Part shown: positions 60,918-64,000 of the stretch, piece by piece
Layout: each line of letters opens with the position of its first letter
Numbering within the stretch: the first letter of the stretch is position 1
Source: Parahaliea maris
GTDB lineage: Bacteria > Pseudomonadota > Gammaproteobacteria > Pseudomonadales > Halieaceae
Assembly: GCF_008064665.1 (NCBI RefSeq)
Contig: NZ_VRZA01000001.1
Coordinates: 930,001 to 994,000, forward strand
DNA: 64,000 nt
Reading direction: 5' to 3'
The notes under the pieces: model-generated
Seen by the model: only the letters and a program-made list of their open reading frames with translations
The model's database searches: none
Told to the model about the DNA's origin: nothing
Program-made: the position numbers and the translations under genes

Positions 60918-62930
60918 TCACTTCCCTGAACACACTTGCTGTTCATCGCTGTCGATATAAGGCGTCTGCGGGCACTGGATGTAGCGCAGACGGTCACCGC
61001 GGGGCGTCAGGCGATCGGCCCGCATCTCTTTCGGTGCGTTATTGATGGCGCCGCCCAGGGCCTGCCCCGCCTCGTGCAAGCCGAGGAAGGAAATCATGTC
61101 GTCCTGGTCGATACCGTCGCCGGATACGCCAATGCCGCCCACCAGGGTGTCACCGCGGTAGATCGGCACGCTGCCCGGGAAAATCTGGGTGCCGTTGGCG
61201 ATGCGGGGCACGGCGGATTGGGCGCAGTTGGGCCCAACGTCAGTAGGCGCAGCCCCCACGGCAAACAACACGTGACCGAGAATATTGTTGAGCGACAGGT
61301 CGAGCTGCATCCCGGTGGAAAACACGCTCCACTCATTGTTGGCGAAGGACTTGCTCAGGGGGCCATTCGGGTTACCGCGGATACCGTCCGGGTAAAAGGG
61401 CCGCGACAGGTTGCCACCGGCACGGTCAGAGAAGGCGGTACCGTCAGTCAGCGCCTGCGGGCCGACGAAGGTCTGTACGGCATCCACATAGTCCGGGATA
61501 AAGACCTGGGCCTTGAGCTCGAGATTTTCATCCACGTAATTCGTCGGTGTCGTAATGCCGCGGAAGAATTCCGCTGCGTCGGGCGAGGAGAAAATCGCCG
61601 CTGTCCGCGCCTTCTGCAGGGACACATCGGCGCCGAATACCGGCGCGTCGCGGGTGCGGAGCATGCCGAGTATCTGGCCCTGGCTATCCACGATGGACAC
61701 GGTGACCCGGGCCTGGCTACCTACCGGTCGCCGGATCTGGGCACGGGCGCGGTTGGCCACGGTAATGGCGGATGTCAGTAACTGGCGCACTTCCGCAGCG
61801 GTCAGAGACGCGTCGCCGATCTGGGTGGCGTCGGTTCCCGCGCGTGGCGGATAACGGTTGTTGTTGTTCTGGTCGACGAAGACGAAGGCATCGAGGCCAT
61901 CGAACCCGGCCGCGGGCCGGATGCCGGAACCCGGCCGGCCGAAGGCGGTACCGGCAATGACCTGGTTGCGGCTGTAACCGCGCACCGCCACCAGGCTGCC
62001 CGCGCCGGTGAGAGTGTCGTAGTCGGGGGCCTGCTCCGGGTCCTCCGGCAGGTCGCCAAAGCCGACGTCACTGAAGCGGAAGGTCTTGCCCTCGACCGTG
62101 ATGCGGTCGGCGCGGCGGTCCACCGGGCCGGCGTAGCCGAAGGTCGCGGCAAAGGCGATCTGCTCGTCGAGGTCGCGATCCACATCGAGAATGTTCTTGT
62201 CGATGCTGTACTGGCCGTCAGCGATCACGCCAACGCCGCCAACGTTGGTCCCGTTTTTGTACAGGGGGAAGCCACCGGGATCCGCCGACAGCCCCAGCGG
62301 TGAACGCTGCGGGCCAACCGTGGCGGTGATCGGCAGGTTGGCGGGAGGGTTGGTCACCTGTGGGCCAGTGGCGGCCAGGGTGAAATCGGAACAGGCCAAC
62401 TGGCTGAACTGCACCCCGAACAGCGGGCCGGAGGGCTGGTTCTCCTCGCCCGGGTTGAAGTGTTCCTGCACAATCTGGTTGGCGGTGCGGGAGGAGAAGG
62501 CATTGCCCTCACTGGACAGGTAGGCCCCGGTGATGGCCTTGGTGATGGCCGCCAGGGCGTCACCGTCCAGGCCCGCCGGCAGCACCACACCTTCCAGCCC
62601 GGTGCTGATGGTCGTCGGGAAGGTCGTACTGATGGTAATGGCCGGCGCCTCCGCCGCCATCCGGTGCACGGCGAGGACATTACCCACCCTGTCCACCACC
62701 GCGATGGTGGCTTCGGCGCCCTGGGCCCGGGCCTGGGCGATGCCCTGGGCCAGCACCCGCTTGACGTCGCTCACCGTCAGCCAGTTTTCGTCCCCGGCAC
62801 ACTGGCCGGTACAGGGCGTGTTGTCCTCGTCGGTATCCACCGAGGCACCCGCGCCACTGCCGCTGCTGCTCCCACCACCACAGGCCGTCAGCACCAGTGC
62901 CGCACCAAGTATCAGAATCCGCCAACTCAT
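60918..62930 (-). CDS. Lipoprotein with two GlcG/HbpS-like haem-binding domains
   Basis: 670 aa from ATG 62930. Lipobox LTAC at 14-17 predicts lipidation at Cys17 followed by a Gly/Ser-rich tether. Two related halves each have a GlcG/HbpS-type pattern: VLAQGIAQARAQGAEATIAV with VVDRVGNVLAVHRM, and LTSAITVANRARAQIRRPVG with VSIVDSQGQILGMLRTRDAP, and each later shows a GGVGV-like block (NVGGVGVIADGQYSID; LVGGIGVSGDGIDQDD). The first half carries a large insertion. HbpS-type proteins bind haem or act as redox sensors. It lies 4 bp from the cytochrome gene upstream and 4 bp from the barrel gene downstream. Confidence 0.83.
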   Translation of the reverse strand: MSWRILILGAALVLTACGGGSSSGSGAGASVDTDEDNTPCTGQCAGDENWLTVSDVKRVLAQGIAQARAQGAEATIAVVDRVGNVLAVHRMAAEAPAITISTTFPTTISTGLEGVVLPAGLDGDALAAITKAITGAYLSSEGNAFSSRTANQIVQEHFNPGEENQPSGPLFGVQFSQLACSDFTLAATGPQVTNPPANLPITATVGPQRSPLGLSADPGGFPLYKNGTNVGGVGVIADGQYSIDKNILDVDRDLDEQIAFAATFGYAGPVDRRADRITVEGKTFRFSDVGFGDLPEDPEQAPDYDTLTGAGSLVAVRGYSRNQVIAGTAFGRPGSGIRPAAGFDGLDAFVFVDQNNNNRYPPRAGTDATQIGDASLTAAEVRQLLTSAITVANRARAQIRRPVGSQARVTVSIVDSQGQILGMLRTRDAPVFGADVSLQKARTAAIFSSPDAAEFFRGITTPTNYVDENLELKAQVFIPDYVDAVQTFVGPQALTDGTAFSDRAGGNLSRPFYPDGIRGNPNGPLSKSFANNEWSVFSTGMQLDLSLNNILGHVLFAVGAAPTDVGPNCAQSAVPRIANGTQIFPGSVPIYRGDTLVGGIGVSGDGIDQDDMISFLGLHEAGQALGGAINNAPKEMRADRLTPRGDRLRYIQCPQTPYIDSDEQQVCSGK

Positions 62931-62934
62931 GGAT

Positions 62935-64000
62935 CTACTCTCCCTGCTGTTCCAGCTTGGCATGTGGCGAGCTCCGCGCCTGTAGCGAGAGGCTGCCATC
63001 GCGCTGGTGGAAGGCGTGGCAGCCCACGCAACCCACCGCGGTCAGACCCTTGTCCTCAGCGTGACAGGAGAGGCAATTGTCCTCACCGGGAATCAGAATA
63101 TCGCGAGCATCGTCTGAAGCACTGGCTGCGTGACAGGCCTCGCAGACTTCTGTCGTCTCATCCCAAGCTAAGCTCAGGTGACTGGTATGGTCAAACACGC
63201 CCTTCGGATACCAGTCAGCGGTTATCCGGATGGGCTGCACATACCAGCGGTCAAAAATATCCGCCGCGCCAGTGTCCATCACTTCGTGGCAGGTGATACA
63301 GCCAGTCTGCTCGAACTGGTACTCGGCCTCTTTGAGCGCTTCGGCGCGGCCGCAATCCAGGCCCGTGCCCTCACAGCTGGCGGCGGCATAGCGCTTGCCG
63401 GGCACCCGACGGGGTTTCTGGCCGGCGCGTTCGGCGCGCAGGTCCGGGTCGGTAAACTCGCGGATAAAGTGCGCTTCCATCGCCGTGATGGCCGCGCGCA
63501 GGTCGCCGTGGGGCAACTCCAGTTCAGGGTCGAAAACGTCAAAGCTCAGACCGTGGCAACTGCGGCAATGCGCATCCATGGAGATTTCTTCGAAGTGCTC
63601 GCCATCGTCCTTGGGTACGTGGCAGGAGGCGCAGACCAGTGCCTCGCCGCTGGCCTCATCCTGTACTTTCTCGACGTCGAGGTGCACCGCATGGGTGAAC
63701 TTCAGGTTGGAGCGCTCCTGCAGGTCCGGCTGATCGGCGCGCACCCGCTCCAGTTTCCAGCCGTGGGCGCCACCGGGGCCCTGGGGCGTCAGCAGGCCGA
63801 GGCGGAACTCCGGGTGGGCGGCGGTCGTAAAGGCGCTCACCGCCTCCATGCCCTCTGCTCCCGGCCAGTCGGCGGGCGTGGCGTGACAATCCACACACAG
63901 GCCGTTATCCAGGCGCACCAGCTGCTCGGGCTCGTTGTGTTCACGGTGACAGGTAGCGCAGCGCTCGCCGGCGAACGCCTCAGCCGGGTGCAGGGCGATG
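62935..64000 (-). CDS. Multiheme c-type cytochrome, at least eight haems (runs off right edge)
   Basis: At least 354 aa; the frame is open to the window end, so the start lies outside. A GTG at 63918 is only an internal codon, because a further haem motif CATCH is encoded upstream of it at about 63947-63961. Visible haem motifs are CATCH, CVDCH, CASCH, CRSCH, CITCH, CEACH, CLSCH and CVGCH. Scattered His residues (HAVHLD, DHTSHLSL) may supply distal ligands. It precedes the HbpS-like lipoprotein by 4 bp and is the first visible gene of the seven-gene operon. Periplasmic location is inferred. Confidence 0.88.
   Translation of the reverse strand, partial: IALHPAEAFAGERCATCHREHNEPEQLVRLDNGLCVDCHATPADWPGAEGMEAVSAFTTAAHPEFRLGLLTPQGPGGAHGWKLERVRADQPDLQERSNLKFTHAVHLDVEKVQDEASGEALVCASCHVPKDDGEHFEEISMDAHCRSCHGLSFDVFDPELELPHGDLRAAITAMEAHFIREFTDPDLRAERAGQKPRRVPGKRYAAASCEGTGLDCGRAEALKEAEYQFEQTGCITCHEVMDTGAADIFDRWYVQPIRITADWYPKGVFDHTSHLSLAWDETTEVCEACHAASASDDARDILIPGEDNCLSCHAEDKGLTAVGCVGCHAFHQRDGSLSLQARSSPHAKLEQQGE

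Overview
The window is a GC-rich chromosomal segment of a Gram-negative bacterium, most likely a marine gammaproteobacterium. That placement is an inference from the classic gammaproteobacterial neighbourhood of nrdR-ribD-ribE-ribBX-ribH-nusB-thiL-pgpA with ribA, xseB-ispA, dxs, glyA and ettA nearby, plus cysQ, yrfG and hslR. Halieaceae/Cellvibrionales-like relatives would fit but this was not tested. No rRNA, tRNA, insertion sequence or CRISPR array was seen.

Layout. (1) 1-4.5 kb, minus strand: a tightly overlapping six-gene operon encoding a thermostable-hemolysin-family acyltransferase-like protein, an acyl/AMP ligase, a TenA/heme-oxygenase-fold oxidase-like protein, an SDR reductase, and a PmrA/QseB-type response regulator with its sensor kinase. 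Three tandem 12-bp repeats precede it. It looks like a small uncharacterised biosynthetic or signalling operon that controls itself. (2) 4.6-10.2 kb: an MBL hydrolase, a YdcH-like protein, cysQ, yrfG-hslR, a membrane diguanylate cyclase and an SGNH-like exported protein. (3) 10.3-25.7 kb: dxs, then an AT-rich surface-polysaccharide island (CDP-glucose pathway with a C-methyltransferase, four glycosyltransferase-type genes and a flippase), then xseB-ispA. Base composition changes inside dxs and inside ispA, so the exchanged block seems to include parts of core genes. (4) 25.7-34 kb: ribA, a retropepsin-like protease flanked by two paralogous coiled-coil membrane proteins, pgpA, thiL, nusB, the riboflavin genes and nrdR. 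(5) 34-38.5 kb: a small accessory pocket between nrdR and glyA with BrnTA and HigBA-like toxin-antitoxin pairs, a gamma-glutamyltransferase homologue and a glycosyltransferase. (6) 38.6-44.8 kb: glyA, ugd, a RimB-like protein, an aspartoacylase-like protein and ettA. (7) 44.8-64 kb: a caspase-like protein with Sel1 repeats and a long coiled coil, a non-RD Ser/Thr kinase, an autotransporter, an alpha/beta hydrolase lipoprotein, a PilZ protein, and a seven-gene minus-strand operon that runs off the right edge.

The right-hand operon is the most striking part. It joins three multiheme c-type cytochromes (one with ten haems fused to an LVIVD beta-propeller), an outer-membrane barrel, a lipoprotein with two GlcG/HbpS-like haem-binding domains, a PP2C phosphatase and a double-FHA membrane protein. 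The cytochrome/phosphatase junction is a GTGA stop-start overlap. Together with the nearby kinase and caspase-like protein it suggests an electron-transfer or haem-handling envelope complex under Ser/Thr-phosphorylation control. This is an inference from layout.
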